From Diadophis punctatus similis (Eukaryota > Chordata > Lepidosauria > Squamata > Dipsadidae): a stretch of DNA of 64,000 nt. Made by a program: the position numbers and the translations under genes. Position 1 is the stretch's first letter. Every line of letters starts with the position of its first letter. The stretch is from assembly GCA_023053685.1 (NCBI GenBank), contig JALIGW010000002.1:42724720-42788719 (forward strand). Direction: 5' to 3'. The notes below the pieces were generated by a model. That model saw only the letters and a program-made list of their open reading frames with translations, made no database searches and was not told the DNA's origin. Shown here piece after piece: positions 13,291 through 26,967 of the stretch.

Positions 13291-14329
13291 GGTCTTAATA
13301 GCTTTTCTAAACGGTAGGCTGTGACAGTCTATTGTTTATGGGATGGGAAGAGGGGGTATCATTCTAGTGCATTCTTCCAGGTTATTCTTCAATTTTCCTA
13401 TCTCTGATTCTTCATCATGAGAAACTTAACATAAGCCGCCCCTTACTAAAGAACGTCAAAAATGTGAGGTAGGTCACAAATTTATATACATATTTCTATT
13501 CCATTACAGAAAGAGTAATCTATTTCAAAAGCATTCAAAGTTTCAAAAGTGTAGAATAAGTTATTACCCTTCATAATGCTGACATCCATTTCTTCTCAAT
13601 AGAGTAGAATGGAATTCAACTTTGTTCGGTGTTTTATGTCCACCATTATTTTTTCCTAACAGATGCATACTTCAATCTTGGCTGTGGTGTGTGACTAAGG
13701 AAAAACAATTGGCTTTTTAAATAGTTGAAGATATATCTGAAAAGAATTTAGCTCAGAGATCCTATCAGTATTTTCAGCAGTTTAGATTTGGTATGCAAAT
13801 ACCCCCAAGCAGAATATACAATTAGATCTAAGATTAATATATCTTATTTTAACCAAAAATATAAACAGAATATAGACAAATCACCAATGAAGAAAAAGGT
13901 TCAGGAAAAAAATAAAGGTAGGGTTAAAAAAAGGGGGAATACACAATGAAATGGATTATTTAGGTAATTATTCTAATGAAAACATAAATTAAATAATTAT
14001 TTAATAATTGTTTTTATTAGGGAACTTTGCCAAAAAGGTTAAAATACCAAACTGCCAAAGTTTATTGAAGAAATCACCTTGAACAATTCATCTAAAATAT
14101 GAACATAATATTACTCTTATAAATGCATAGGAATAACACAAGTAATATGTGGCTATAGAGAAAAACTGGCTACATATCCTTTATATAATAGCATACTAAC
14201 TGAATATGTTATATATATTTTACTGGGGATAAACGTCTAATTATAAGAAAATGCTATGATGCAGGAACCTTATAAAGTTACTAAAAAAGTCAAATGTTAA
14301 AACAAATCATCTGACAAAATTGTGAAATT
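13291..14329. other. EFNA5: AT-rich intronic DNA
   Basis: No gene, RNA or repeat that I can name. Several TAATTA-like and AATAATT motifs occur, but this is expected at such base composition. Confidence 0.5.
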
Positions 14330-14830
14330 TTTATTTTATTTTATCAGAAATTCATTTAACATTTATTATTTCAACGTACACAGCCACCCATCTCAAACGC
14401 ATGCCTCTGGGCAATAATAAGTATTAAAAATCATATAAAAGCAAAAATACAATATAAAAACCATACAAATGCAATCAGCAGCTAAGGAACAAAAAAAATA
14501 GCAATAGCAATTAATACAACTCTTGTACAGGCTCTATTAAAGATCCAAATCTCCAAGCTTAGTGACAGAACCATGTATTTAAACCTTGTGAAAAATAAGC
14601 AGGGTCAGGGTTAGAAGGAGGAGGATGTTCCGAAGAAAGAAGTCACATCAGAAATGGTTTTTTTTTACGGGGCACTGTCAGACGACATTCCCTAGTAGAG
14701 GGGATCCAGACCATGGCTTTCCTGCCAGACCTGATATGATGGATAGAAATATTTGGGGAGTTCCTCAAATTATCCAGCCCCATGCCTTGGAAATATCCCG
14801 TTAAAAAGAATTTGCTTTAAATTGTACACA
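14330..14830 (-). mobile_element. LINE 3' end (L2/CR1-like), antisense
   Basis: Reads 'cagccacccatctcaaacgc ... cctctgggca' followed by A-rich spacers. This is the reverse complement of the usual squamate LINE 3' end in which 'gcccagag' precedes 'gagatgggcggc' and a TAAATAAA tail. The right-hand part (about 14500-14830) may be 3' UTR of the same copy. The limits are uncertain. Confidence 0.45.
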
Positions 14831-16848
14831 ATTTAATCTGTATAATTTTCACATTGTTCTGAGATTGCAGAAATCCAAATATATTAGTCCACTGCAACAA
14901 TAAATAAATTAATATTACAGCCAGAAATAAAAAGGATTGTAATTCATGGGGCTGGGTTTTATAATTATAAGGCATTGAGAGATATTCAAATATCAGGCTA
15001 CTCAGTTTTGAAGAATCAAAAGAAAGAGGTACAGGAACATTTTAAACCCTAGAATGAGTTTTTAATATTAGGCATATCAAAACTTTCTGAAAATTATGCT
15101 TTGTCAACATAATGGAAAGCAATACTTCTATTTAATCTGTGTGTGTCTATGCACTAAAAGTTATTGAAAAGTTCAGGTCTTTTCTGAATTGAGCATACCT
15201 GAAGTCAAAGATCTCAAGAACTTACAACTTCAACTCTGCACCAGCTATAAATGGTGAAGGAATACTTTCAAGATTAATGGAGAAAGATCTAACGTAATAA
15301 ATTCTTCACCTGCATTTTTCTTTTTTAAGAAAAGTGTTATGAATTTTTTGATTACTTGAAAAACACCTGCATTTCCCTAGGTAAGAAGGTAAAAACCAAT
15401 TCACCTACCTATTCACCTAAACACTAATTAGTCCATCAGCATACAATTGTTTAACCGATCCCCATATTAGTGCAAAATCCCTCTTGAAATTAGAAATATT
15501 GGCTTAGGTACTAGAAAATAAGAGAGAAATCACTTAATCTATGAACTATTTCTTTATTTAATAATATAAAATAGTATTTAAGAATTCCTTAATTTCAATA
15601 TCTTGAGAATTATTTTACAGTATGTGACATAATAAATCATTTGATAGCATACTGTATAATTTTCATCATAAAATAATTATAGCATTATTTGTTCAATAGC
15701 CACAATTATACTTAAGGCCCAAATATGCAATATGCAATGTTTATTGCTTAAGGAGAAGGGATAATATAAACATTTATCCAAATCTTATTCAAGGCTTAAT
15801 ACATCAGGTTTTTAAAAATTATTGTTTGTTTTCTTATCAAAATCCAGTGCTACTATACAGCAATTGCACCAATTTTTCAGAGAACAATTTCAGAGGATTC
15901 CAGCAATGGCAATCCCAATTTAGAAGAAGATAAAAATGAAAGTATATAAATCATATACTCCTGTTCATATACTCCATATCATCCTCAACATTTTCATATG
16001 TACGTAACTCCAAAATTTGGTATCAAATTTTGGATTTACATACATAAGGGCTTGGTACCAAAATATGTAAAATATATAAGAAATACATTTGTTTATTTTT
16101 AATTAAGAATAATTTCTAGTGTTTTACGCTTGCAACAAATAGTTTAAAGTCAAACTAAATATTGCTTTTTGTTTATGAAGTGCAACTGCATATTTTCTCA
16201 ATTCAAATTTAAGTATGGAAAATGTAATCCAGATCAAATTTTAACATGCGAAGGCTATTTTAAGCCATGGCATGGATTTCAATCCCTATTAACTCAGTTT
16301 GCATTTTTTTTTAAATACCTATGTATTCCAAGGGAGACTCTGCTATGTATCCAATTTGCAAGCACAAAAGTCCTTAATCTGTATCGTAAAAACACCAGTT
16401 TTAAAACGTTCGATCTCATATTGTCCATGCGATCAGAACAGTTATTTATTTTAACAAATAACTTTCCAAATGCAAACCAAATTTATACAAAAACTTAGCT
16501 GATTTAATTGGTGTTGTTTTCATATAATGTCTGCAATGTGGAAGCAGTTAAAATGGGTTGAAATTCTAAACATGTTTACTAGAAAGTGAATCTCATTTGA
16601 AAACAATAGGAATTTGTTTTGCTTAAACATGCCTAGGATTTCAATGTTAGATTTATAAAATCCCAACTTGTTTATGTTTTCACTGATTACTTATTTCATA
16701 CTGCTAATGGGTTTATTTTTAAAACTTGCACATACCCAATTACTTAGTTATAGACTTTGAAAATACTAATTCTGTTAATCGGTTGAAGAAAAATGAATGA
16801 ATTGTTGTATTATAATATGTCAGAGATTAGTACATTTATTATATATAA
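14831..16848. other. EFNA5: AT-rich intronic DNA
   Basis: I see nothing assignable. A 109-codon frame at 16169-16498 has no recognisable domain and no gene context. Confidence 0.5.
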
Positions 16849-16975
16849 CATTAAGTGTGGTACCTCCTGATTCTTGACAAATGTATCTTTTTCTTTTATG
16901 TACACTGAGAGCATATGCACCAAAGGCAAATTCCTTGTGTGTCCAATCATACATGGCCAATAAAGAATTCTATAA
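16849..16975 (+). mobile_element. CR1 LINE 3' UTR fragment with vestigial tail
   Basis: Matches the end of the CR1 copy at 38640-40049 almost word for word: TTCTTGACAA, 'tgtatctttt', 'actgagagcatatgcaccaa', 'ttccttgtgtg', 'atggccaataaa'. It ends in a single ATTCTAT unit instead of a long array. It is strongly 5' truncated, as usual for LINE insertions. Confidence 0.85.
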
Positions 16976-18079
16976 TCTTTTGCGAAAAAAGATTTTAGTT
17001 AAGAAACATAATAAATGTAGCGGTCAATAATTAAAATAGGAGATAAAAATGTATTAAGTGAATTTATGCAAATGATTTATTATATTACCAAAAATATAGC
17101 TAAATTCTTATGTGCATACAAATATTGTTCTGCAGGTATCTGACCTTTGAAAATAAAGAGTTCAATTACAAAATAACATTTTGTATGGCAAAAATGTAAA
17201 AGACTCTGGGTGTTTCGGGGTTTTATTGTCCTACCTATTTTTCTACAACAGCAATTTGTACACCCAGAAAATCAGCGATCGACATACAAACACAAGTCAC
17301 ACTGGGCCCTTACGCTAGTAGTTCATATTGCATAAAGCCTGCAGCTGGAAAATAAAATGAACCGCCCGATACATGGATACATTGTCTGAATCTGATATAA
17401 CAATGCAAAAGTTCCATTAAAATAAATAGATTTTTTTTTAATCTTAGATAAGCAGATACCAAATAAATGGGCTTAGTTAAATGGATAATAGATAAACATA
17501 ACATTTAATTAAGGATTGTAACTGTTTCAGCAATCTGTAAAAATATTACAGTGCAATTCTTTACAACATGCATGGAAAGAGATAGAATTGCTACAAGAAC
17601 GTTAAAAGAGCTGCATTGGATTAATGGTGCGTCTTCCAAAACACGTCTTTCAAAGGTTCAGCATATATCGAAGCTTACTCAAAACCCTACTAAAACTGAA
17701 GGGAATATAATTCTGTGTGGTGGAACGAAGAAGACAGTCTCTTACATGCATGTAAGACTGCATGTATTACATGGATGCCAACATTCCTGAATTCTGATAA
17801 GGAAAAAACAATTTGCAATTGCATGCTGTAAACTAAGCAACCCTCAGAATTCAATGCGACTTCCTCACAGCTATGAGATTGAAGTATGTATTTATATATT
17901 TATAAATAAAATAGAAAGTATAATTGACTTGATACAAGTAGAGAAGAAAATGCCATTAAGTTATCATTCAAAAATTACCATAATTTGATTAAAAAACAGA
18001 GGCCACTCTGATGCTGCAACTGGAGAAGAAAACAGCTACTGTATCGGTTAGAAGTTGGCAAAGTCATCTAATACCTCTA
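16976..18079. other. EFNA5: AT-rich intronic DNA
   Basis: No supported gene or repeat. The 79-codon frame at 17551-17790 has no recognised similarity. Confidence 0.5.
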
Positions 18080-18575
18080 CACAGTGAGCTGCACCAGTTA
18101 TCAACTTATTCTAGGTACTGGTGATGCCTTGTAATATCTTAAATGGGTTGGGTCCACAATATCTTTGTGTCCAACTACTCTGATTAAACTTTACTCGTCC
18201 AATAGTATCAATTAAAAGTGGGGACTGCTGAGAGTTCCAAACTAAGAGAAATAGGTAGAGTGGGACCTTAGAAACAAGACAGGTTTGGTGTAACTTGCAC
18301 CCCCAAATCAAGGTGACTTACTCCCTATTACGTACAAAAAAGTAGTTAAAATGCTGCTCTTCTACAAAACCTTCCAGGGATAATGTTATGCCATGCAGTG
18401 GTTGATTAGTTAGGCAGATATATGGGAATGGATGATTCAATGTTTTGATTATTGTTTCATTTTAACATAGATTGTTTTTCAGTGTCACATCTTTATTGTA
18501 CCTGTAATATATACCTAGATTCTATAGAATGAGGCAGCATACAAGTCTGAATAAATACATAAATAACTGGAAACT
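18080..18575 (+). mobile_element. Old LINE 3' region (L2/CR1-like)
   Basis: The order of degraded features matches the C-terminal end of amniote L2/CR1 LINEs: a 'gagctgcaccagttatcaa' stretch (LHQL-like), 'aaatgggttgggtccacaatat' (GLGPQYL-like), then a 'aaccttccaggga' area. It ends with a 'gaggcagcatacaagtctgaataaatacataaata' style tail. Stops and shifts are frequent, so it is an old dead copy. Confidence 0.5.
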
Positions 18576-21500
18576 ATAAATCATACGACATTTTTTTTCT
18601 TAACAGCTTTTTTAAAAATACAGCCAAATAAAATGTACATGTATTCTATCTTGGATTTTTTTCTTAAATGCCAAACAAAAATACTAGCAGCGTAATAGGG
18701 TTTTTTTAAAAAAAAAAAATCCCATGACAGTTGTAACTCTTGCCTTTCCCACAGTACATATAAAGAAAATGTGCTAATTATGACATCACAACTATGATAA
18801 AGTCTGTGCCAGGAGTTATTGGCAACCCTGGCTAGCAGAAATATTGATATGTTGCTTTACTTTCATACGCCATTGCTCACATAATTGGGGGAAAAGGACT
18901 ATAGCCTTCGTCCTTATGTTCTGCTGAAGCTGTTGCTTATTAATATGTTTGAGTAACTGAAAGCATCACTAACCATTATTTTATAAACCCCAAGATCTAT
19001 TCTGCTTTTCAGACTGAACTGATGGAAATGTCTTGTAAACAGTGGTAAATACTTGACTATTATCTCCCTTTTGTTTCCTTTCTGTATTTTTTATTCGATA
19101 TGTAGAAGAAACTGCCTCATCCTACAATGTCAGTTCCTCTAGTTGTTGCCTAATTAGGAATTAGAAGGCACACGTTTGGCAGCTTTTGTATTGCTATTAT
19201 TTCTTGTTGCTTGGCACAAAATTCCTCTAAGAAGCAACACTACTACTGTATCCCTCTTAGTGATGGATCACTAATTTTTAATAAGCCAAACTGCTAAAGA
19301 ACGGCAAAATGCACTGAACCAACAAGAGTAAACAAATAAAGAATGATGTTGCCTTGCATGGAAATGTTCTTGGCTTGTCTGATTTGAATGAATTTACCAA
19401 TAATAAATGCCTTTAACAAAATATAAATGACGCATATGGACAAAAAAACTGATATCAGTTTCCAAAAATTTCAATTTTTTTGACAAAATATATAAAGCGA
19501 AGCAACAAATACTTTTTCTTGTAAATATTATGAATCCTTGTTTTCACCAATAAATAAAATGATTCTACAAAAGTTTTCTTTGACGAACTGCCCTAGAATT
19601 CTAACATGTTTAGGAACAAACAAAAATTTGTGGTACTAAATATTGCTTTATTACTTTTAATTTTTTTTATAATTTTAGAATTTACGGATCAGTCACTTGG
19701 TTGAGTTGGGTGGAAATTGAATGAATGAATGAATGAATGAATGAATGATATGGTTTGCCATTTTTTGGTTTAGAACTATGATTTGGAAGAAATATTTCAC
19801 AGCTTATGCATGCATAGTACCTCTCTGCTGATAAATAAAGCAACATATATTTTTTCACACATCAATGCAAAAAAATATGTTTTCTGGAGTCACATAAAAT
19901 TTTAATGAGTGAATTTCCTAAAGCTCCATGACAAAGCCTGAAAAAACTCAAGTTGCTTGAAATTATAACAAAGAGGTGCTGTGCAATCCCAAATTCCAAC
20001 GCCGTTCTTCCAAATCATATTCAGAAGGATATGCAAGCCTTCATTTACAGTACAACCTTACATTGGTCCATTTATAATTGTGCAATCATGAATTTCATTG
20101 TGTTACTCCCATTTAAGCAGATACAGAATTAAAACTTGATGGCATTTTTTGTGTCAATGCAATGCAAAAAAAAAAGTTTTACTTATGTTTCAGGTCATTA
20201 CTTTCAAACTAATCCCTTTATACAAAAAGTATTATATAAATAAATCCTGCATTCTTAAACTCATTTGTTACAAGATACTATTTTTTCTGAGTATGAGAAA
20301 TGTATAGGATTTTTTTTTTAGACAAAAGTAATACTAATGACATATTTTGTCACTAACTTAACTTTGTTAAAACTATTTCTAACAATAATTTGTTAGGGTA
20401 GCTTTCCAAATTAATTGAAGAATGGTTTCACCTTAATTGGAAACTTTCAAATGTACATTTTACTTTACTCACAAAATAGCTAATCCTTCTTTGAAACATT
20501 TTAGCATTATATACCACAATTTCCAATTACAGGATTTACAAATACCACTTTTTGATATAGCGGTCAACTGAACATCTTGAAATTTAAAATAAAAAAACTA
20601 TGTTCAATATATATTTAGATGTATTCATCAGTTGTTATATAAATTATATTAAAAGTACTAATTGGTTGCCATTTTGTTCTAAGTATTTTCTTGCTTGATA
20701 CAATGGACCTATGAAAGTTCCTTTTCTCTGAAAAAATATATTAAGAAAAGATTTTGACTGGCTTATAGGGGCTTTTGATACATCCTGTATGCAGTATGTG
20801 TAGTTTGTATCTTTTTATGTATCTATTTATTATCAATCTATCTATTTTTATGTATTCATTCCCTGTGAATGTATATCAAAATTTAGAATGCTTTAAATTA
20901 AAAATACAGAAAAGAGATTATTTTATATGTTTAAAAAAAGCATTATTATAATCTGAACCATTACTATTTGTTGGTGGCGCATGCATATAAGAGATTATAA
21001 AACTTTTAATAATTCTAGAACTGGTAGGTCTAAAATGTGTATGTCTTTTATAATAGAGAATATTGAGTGCAGCAGAAGCTTTGGCTGAAGAAAACAGGAG
21101 ACTTTTCACAAATTTCTCCTTCCTCTTCAACATCTTTGACCAACACCTTGTAGTAATTTAAAGGTACAGAAAAAACTAGCAAAAATTGCCTCCCCCACCC
21201 TAAGGGAATGTATATACATTAAATTAAATCCCATTTTCAGATATTGTTCATCTGAATCATGTTTCAACCTATAAACATTCAATGAAATGGGTGTTAAGTT
21301 TACTGAGCAAACAGATCTAACTAGAAATGGATTGCAAAAGAAATGTTATTTTATGACCAATATTTTATAATTTTTAATGTTCATTTGGCCTTAAAAATAG
21401 GTCTAGTTCACTGGCATAATATATAGCAATGTGAATATGTTTTTTAAAAAGCTGGTTAAAGCCACATTTCTAACCAAAAACTAAGTTCTTAAGTGATAGA

Positions 21501-21814
21501 AAATGAAATTTACAAAGTAATTCATCACTATAGTTTTGTCTGCATAAATATTTTCTGGGGTCCTTGAAAGAATGTTATTTTATTTATATAAAAAATATAT
21601 TAGCGTTTTGAGTCTTATACATTTACAATAGTTTAGGATTTGATATGAAATATTAAATATATCATTTGCTGTATTTCCCTTCCTTTTTGTTACTCATAAT
21701 AAACTAGACTCAAAAATTCAATAATTTACCACAAATAAATTAGTAGATGAAAACTACCCTTGGAAATGGAATCAATGGATTAGTAACACAATTCTTTGCC
21801 GTAACAATTTGTAC
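18576..21814. other. EFNA5: AT-rich intronic DNA with a small TGAA array
   Basis: A (TGAA)n run of seven to eight units lies at 19718-19748. Beyond that and short homopolymer tracts I recognise nothing. Confidence 0.5.
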
Positions 21815-21888
21815 ATTTACAGATGGATGTATGAATGTGCTCTCGATGGCAAATTGGGTGGAATATAAATTTAATAAATAAATACACA
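21815..21888 (+). mobile_element. LINE 3' terminal tail
   Basis: Ends with 'aaattgggtggaatataaat' then 'ttaataaataaatac'. This is the degenerate form of the common squamate LINE terminus in which a 'gggtggcatataaat' block is followed by TAAATAAA repeats. It is a very short, 5' truncated insertion. Confidence 0.5.
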
Positions 21889-22905
21889 ATGGAGCAGTTT
21901 GAGATTTATCACATATCAAAATACTTATTTTTTTAAACCCTTTTATTAGTAGGCAATTTTCTTGTACAGTTTTTCATTTATATGGTGGCATATTCCAACC
22001 CTGGATTTTCTTTTTTTTTAAGAATTAGGGCTACAGTCAGAAAGAATTGGAAGGTATTGCTCACAAGATGCATGGTTATTGCAGATCATTAAAAACAGAA
22101 TTTGCACTCTGAACAGTTCTTGTACATACGTTATATTTGTAACTGGAGAATGCAGAAAAGTTTGGAGTGCCGAAGCAGTTGAGCCAAGTATACCCAGTAT
22201 ACACAGTGAATATGACCACAACCATATACGATTTAAATATATGTCGGTGATCTGTTTTTTTTAAATTAAGTGATATAAGGCTTTGTTTCTTACCTAACCC
22301 ATTTTTCTCCACTCTGTTCTGCTTACAGAAATATATAAGCAGCACATAGGCACTGAGGACAATGTATCTTAGTCACAAGAATGAGAACCAAGTTTTTATT
22401 TTCTGCATTTATTAATAACATTTTTAAACTTGATCACATTTTCCCACATGACTGAAAAATCAGGATTTTACAGGGCATTTTCACTGATCTATAAACTATC
22501 AGATATACAGAGGATCTCTTTGGCAATCAAGCCAAACACCTTATTATATTTGTATGATTAATGCAGCACTAGTTACAAAATCAACTTTTGTATACCTTTC
22601 AGTGCAAGGTATATTCTAATTAGCAATGGTCCTTAGTGTCACTCTTTTTTTCTTTATAAGAAGGAAATATAGACTTAGTTTTGCAATTGTTTAAAATCAC
22701 AGTCTATTTCTAGTGGCTTTTAGAATAATGTGTATGAATCATACCCAAGTTTAAGACTAGCTACAAGAAATATTGAATGTGGTGATAAATCAATAGCTCT
22801 AAGGTCAGCAGAAAGTGGTTTCAAAAACATTTGTCTTATAAATTTGACATTTAATTTCTGAATGACTACAGATTTGAACATAAATGGAAGAAATATATGC
22901 GCGCA

Positions 22906-22951
<46 letters not shown>
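22906..22951 (+). repeat. (CA)n microsatellite
   Basis: About 22 CA units, preceded by a short GCGCGCACAAA transition. Confidence 0.97.
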
Positions 22952-22953
<2 letters not shown>

Positions 22954-25900
22954 GAAACTGCTCTCAAAGGCATATGCCTCACTAGAATTGTAATGCTGGA
23001 AAAATGGTTTAATAATCTAGAAGTTGGAAAGCAACATGTTTAATGTAGGAATTTAGTTTGATTTGTTTGTTGTTGTAATATTCAAATTCTTTATTTTAGG
23101 TCAGCAACCTAGACTGAATAAAACTAACATTTACAACTTAGAGCTACAAGATATAACATACAGACTAGAATAAAATGTATAAGATAAAAGATTTATAATC
23201 GTACTATATTGCTCTCAGCAATATTTGAGTTTTTAAAACCTGCAAAAACAAACTTTGCTACTGTAACATTAGTTTGCACTGAACAATAATTCAATGAAAA
23301 CTAATAAAAATAAAGCATTTGACTGTGCAAAACAATATAATCAGCTTACAAGGGTAAGATCTGATCATTCTTAGTTTTAATTAAGTAATCTTTCTTTCAA
23401 GGAACATACTTTATTACATATTGGATAATAATTTATTGAAGCAAAATGCATAATCAGTAATAGTTATAACTTATAATATAAGGACTGCTGAAGCCAAACT
23501 ATAAGATCTATCTATCATAACAGGAAATGCTTAGTTTTCTCATTAAAGACAAACAGCGAAATCATTATATTTTTTTAAACTTTTGTTAGTTCCTAAACAA
23601 AAATGTAAAATACTTAACAGTGTAATTAAAAAGTATGAGTATAACGATAACTAGGCAACTACTCTTAACAACATTTTTCCCATCCTAACCTTAATGTCAG
23701 CACCTGTGTGCTTGAGTGTACATTCACCTCATCAAGTCAACACAGGCAGAAAGCCCAGGACGTGTGTTGGACTTATTCTATTTGTTTTAGAGCTGGCAGA
23801 CTGTTAGATCTGCAAGAAGAAGGGAAAGAATTTGTAAGGAACAGTGTTATCTGCGGTAGCTATCTCTAACAATAAAACAGGCCTGTGTCCTAAATTCTAA
23901 AACACATCCATAAAGAATATTTGTAAAAGTAAAGATGTGTTTATTTGCTTTACTTTTACTGATGAATGGAAAAGTTTATGTAGCTAGTGAATGGATAATG
24001 TCTAAAGCAAAAGGCTAGACTGTACTGATAATCACTGTATACAGAGAACAATTTTCAGACCAACTAAATAGTATGTAATGTACTTCTGAAGTTTTTTCCT
24101 GTACAATTCTAATCATAGGAAATTCACTGGACTGGAGACCGGTTTCAACAACTTTTAATTGCCAATAGTTCATGCTGTAAAAGCTTGAAATAAAATCACT
24201 GATCTTTTATTAAAAATATAAAGTATTTTTTATTAAATAACGTGCCGTATTATATTCTTATTAAAGAAAAATAAATTTAAAACATGTTTAAATAACACTA
24301 CAATTGTGCAGCTGTTTACTTCTAGGGCAAATTTCTACACCATTTGGAACAAAACTACTTAAGTGATCTGCTTATCTATACAGGATTTCAGGATGTTAAG
24401 CCATGAACTTTAAGTGATATCCAAAATTCAGAAAAAAATGCATGCAATAAGATATTATCAATATGAATGACCTTTCATTATGAAGAGCTAAGCACTTTTA
24501 ATGTAGCATGAAATTTATTGAAAGTTATAATTCTAAGTAGCCTACTTGGTCATACTCAGCTTAAAGTTCCTAATACAATGAAGCATAGGTGCAGTCAATA
24601 TAATAATATATTTAAGTCTAAGTTCACTGACAAACAATTCACAAGAACACTCATTATTATAGCTTTGTGGTCATCTTTGAATCTCTTTTAACATATCTTT
24701 AACAGGAAGAGCAGTTTAAGGATGAACGATTCATTTTATGCTTCCATATTCCTTTCACATCTCTGATAAATTGTAGTGATAACTACTATTAATGAATCTA
24801 TGGCTAATATTACATTATTATATGACACTAAATCCCATTGAAGGAGAGATTTCTAGTAAACATGCCCAGGAATGTACTGCATGTTAATAGTATCATTCTA
24901 GTACATAGGAATATTTTTTTTACATTAACCCATGCCCATATATTGCTCTGGAAATACTTAAATGGCCATAGGTTTCGTACATGTTACATTTTAATATGAT
25001 TATATAAATGGAAAGACTATATGCATACTTTTTTTAGGATTCTTGATGGAATTATGAATACATTTCTATAAAATACTGCTCAAAATATATCTGCATTTGC
25101 AAGTTTTCAAAATGTATCTCTAATCTAGATACACAATATCCAGGAAAATATATTTCAATACTCAAAATTATCAAACTTATCTCTTTAGAAGAACTGAAAA
25201 CAGAATTCAGATGTTCTACGTTCAATATATAAATCTAGATTTCTAAGTAATAGACATCAGTGCAAAGTGTTTAAAGTTTAAGGACCACATATGATCCTTA
25301 ACAGTATCTCTATTATGCCAACTGTAGCTTTAAAAAAATTTATCAAATATTTCATAGCACAAATGAGAATTGTGAATACCTCTGAAGAATAAACTTTGAA
25401 GAATAAATCAGTGCATTAGCAATATTGCAAATCTAGTCATAATTTCTTCAATACTTGACTTGCATTCATAACATAGTTTTCAAAATATAATTGAATGTAT
25501 ATCATAATAAAATTTCACAAATATACTTTTACATATATTTGTATATGTATTTATTTGTAAGCAAAGCATTATTTTATTTTTAATTAATTAAAATGTAAAT
25601 GACCACTCATTTAAATCTCAGAAGACTATTGGTGTATCCCATTTACATTAGTTTATCTAATTCTGTATATTAACTGTATATAAAATTTGTGTAAACATTC
25701 TAATTAGAAGTGCATTATAAACTCAAAAATTATTATAGAAATCTCTACATAAACTTTTTTTCTTTTATGAACTTTTTTTATTCAAATTAATTCACAATAT
25801 CCTAATTCTTGTATGGCTTTGGATTTTACAATGCAGTACTATGAATTTACTCAGAGGTAAATCCCCATGTATCACTCTAGTTTAACTAGTAAGCCCTCAT

Positions 25901-26885
25901 AGAAGAGTATTCTAACAGTATAAGAATCAAAAGATGTAAAAGTCTTCTTGTCAAGTAATATCTCTCATGTTAATTAAAACTCCAATGATGAATTAGACTA
26001 TGGGCTTTGAACTTCCAATGATAAAACATAAATTGGGAAAATGTATTAAATTCTAGAATTTGTCTTAAAAAAAGGCTTGTAGTAGGTCAGATGAGTGAAC
26101 AAATATGGCCAAAATATATAATTTCATCATATTCTATTTAAGACCAGAAAATCTAGTTCATACATTTTAATACAGCAATATGGTAGGAAATGTATCACTC
26201 CATCAACCACATGTTACTTTGATAAAGTTCTATAACCCACTACTTTCTCGTATTTTAATATACATACAGTATGTACATGTCTGTTTCTTTGCAGTCATTA
26301 AAAAGGTATTCACTTATGCAACTGGTTTCTGGGTTCATTGGTTTAAATGTTCAAGTTCTGACCTCACTGTCCTAGGGATTATTTATATTGAAGTACTGCA
26401 CTACATTACATGTTTAATTGATACCACAACAGGCAGAGAAACAAAACATTTAATACTGTGCTTTGATTTAAGCAAAGGAGCAACATATGCAAGTCATTTG
26501 GTCAAATTCAAAGCAGCAAACATTTCCGCTTCACAAGCAAAGTGGGCAAATTCAGTTTATTATTTCACCACCTTTGACAAATGCATATTTCAGCATGTTA
26601 CTTTTATTCTATGATATAACACTCATCATTCAAAAAAAGACAAATTCTCCCAGAGCTCTCTACCTATTACAAAATCGTCTGATTTTAGTTGAAATATTTT
26701 TGGCTTTTTTTTTTAATAAGATGGGAAGATATGCCAAGGTTTGGAAGTACAACATAAACTATCAAGGAAATTAACTTACAGGAACATTATTCATTGCTAA
26801 TCCTCAAGTATTGTTTTACTTAAAACAATTTACTTAAAACAATACATTAAAATTAACTAGATGAACAGCCAGCTAAACTTGATGT

Positions 26886-26967
26886 ACTTAAAAACAAAGA
26901 GTTTTTACCTTTTCTTTTTTACTTGCCAAAGTAAAAAAGAAAAGGTAAAAACTCTTTGTTTTTAAGT
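26886..26967. repeat. Perfect 39-bp inverted repeat, 4-bp spacer
   Basis: Arms 26886-26924 and 26929-26967 are exact reverse complements over 39 bases with only GCCA between them. In EFNA5 pre-mRNA this would be a 39-bp hairpin. Being perfect, it is either recent or under maintenance. No terminal motif or target duplication marks it as a transposon. Confidence 0.95.

Noticed and set aside
16169..16498. 109-codon open frame
   Set aside because: Same grounds: chance composition and no recognised similarity.
26180..26614. 144-codon open frame
   Set aside because: Composition is that of translated AT-rich DNA; no domain, no splice or promoter context; it sits inside EFNA5 intron 1.
26886..26967. 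A microRNA precursor
   Set aside because: The 4-base loop and fully perfect stem do not fit a typical animal precursor, and no known mature sequence is recognised.
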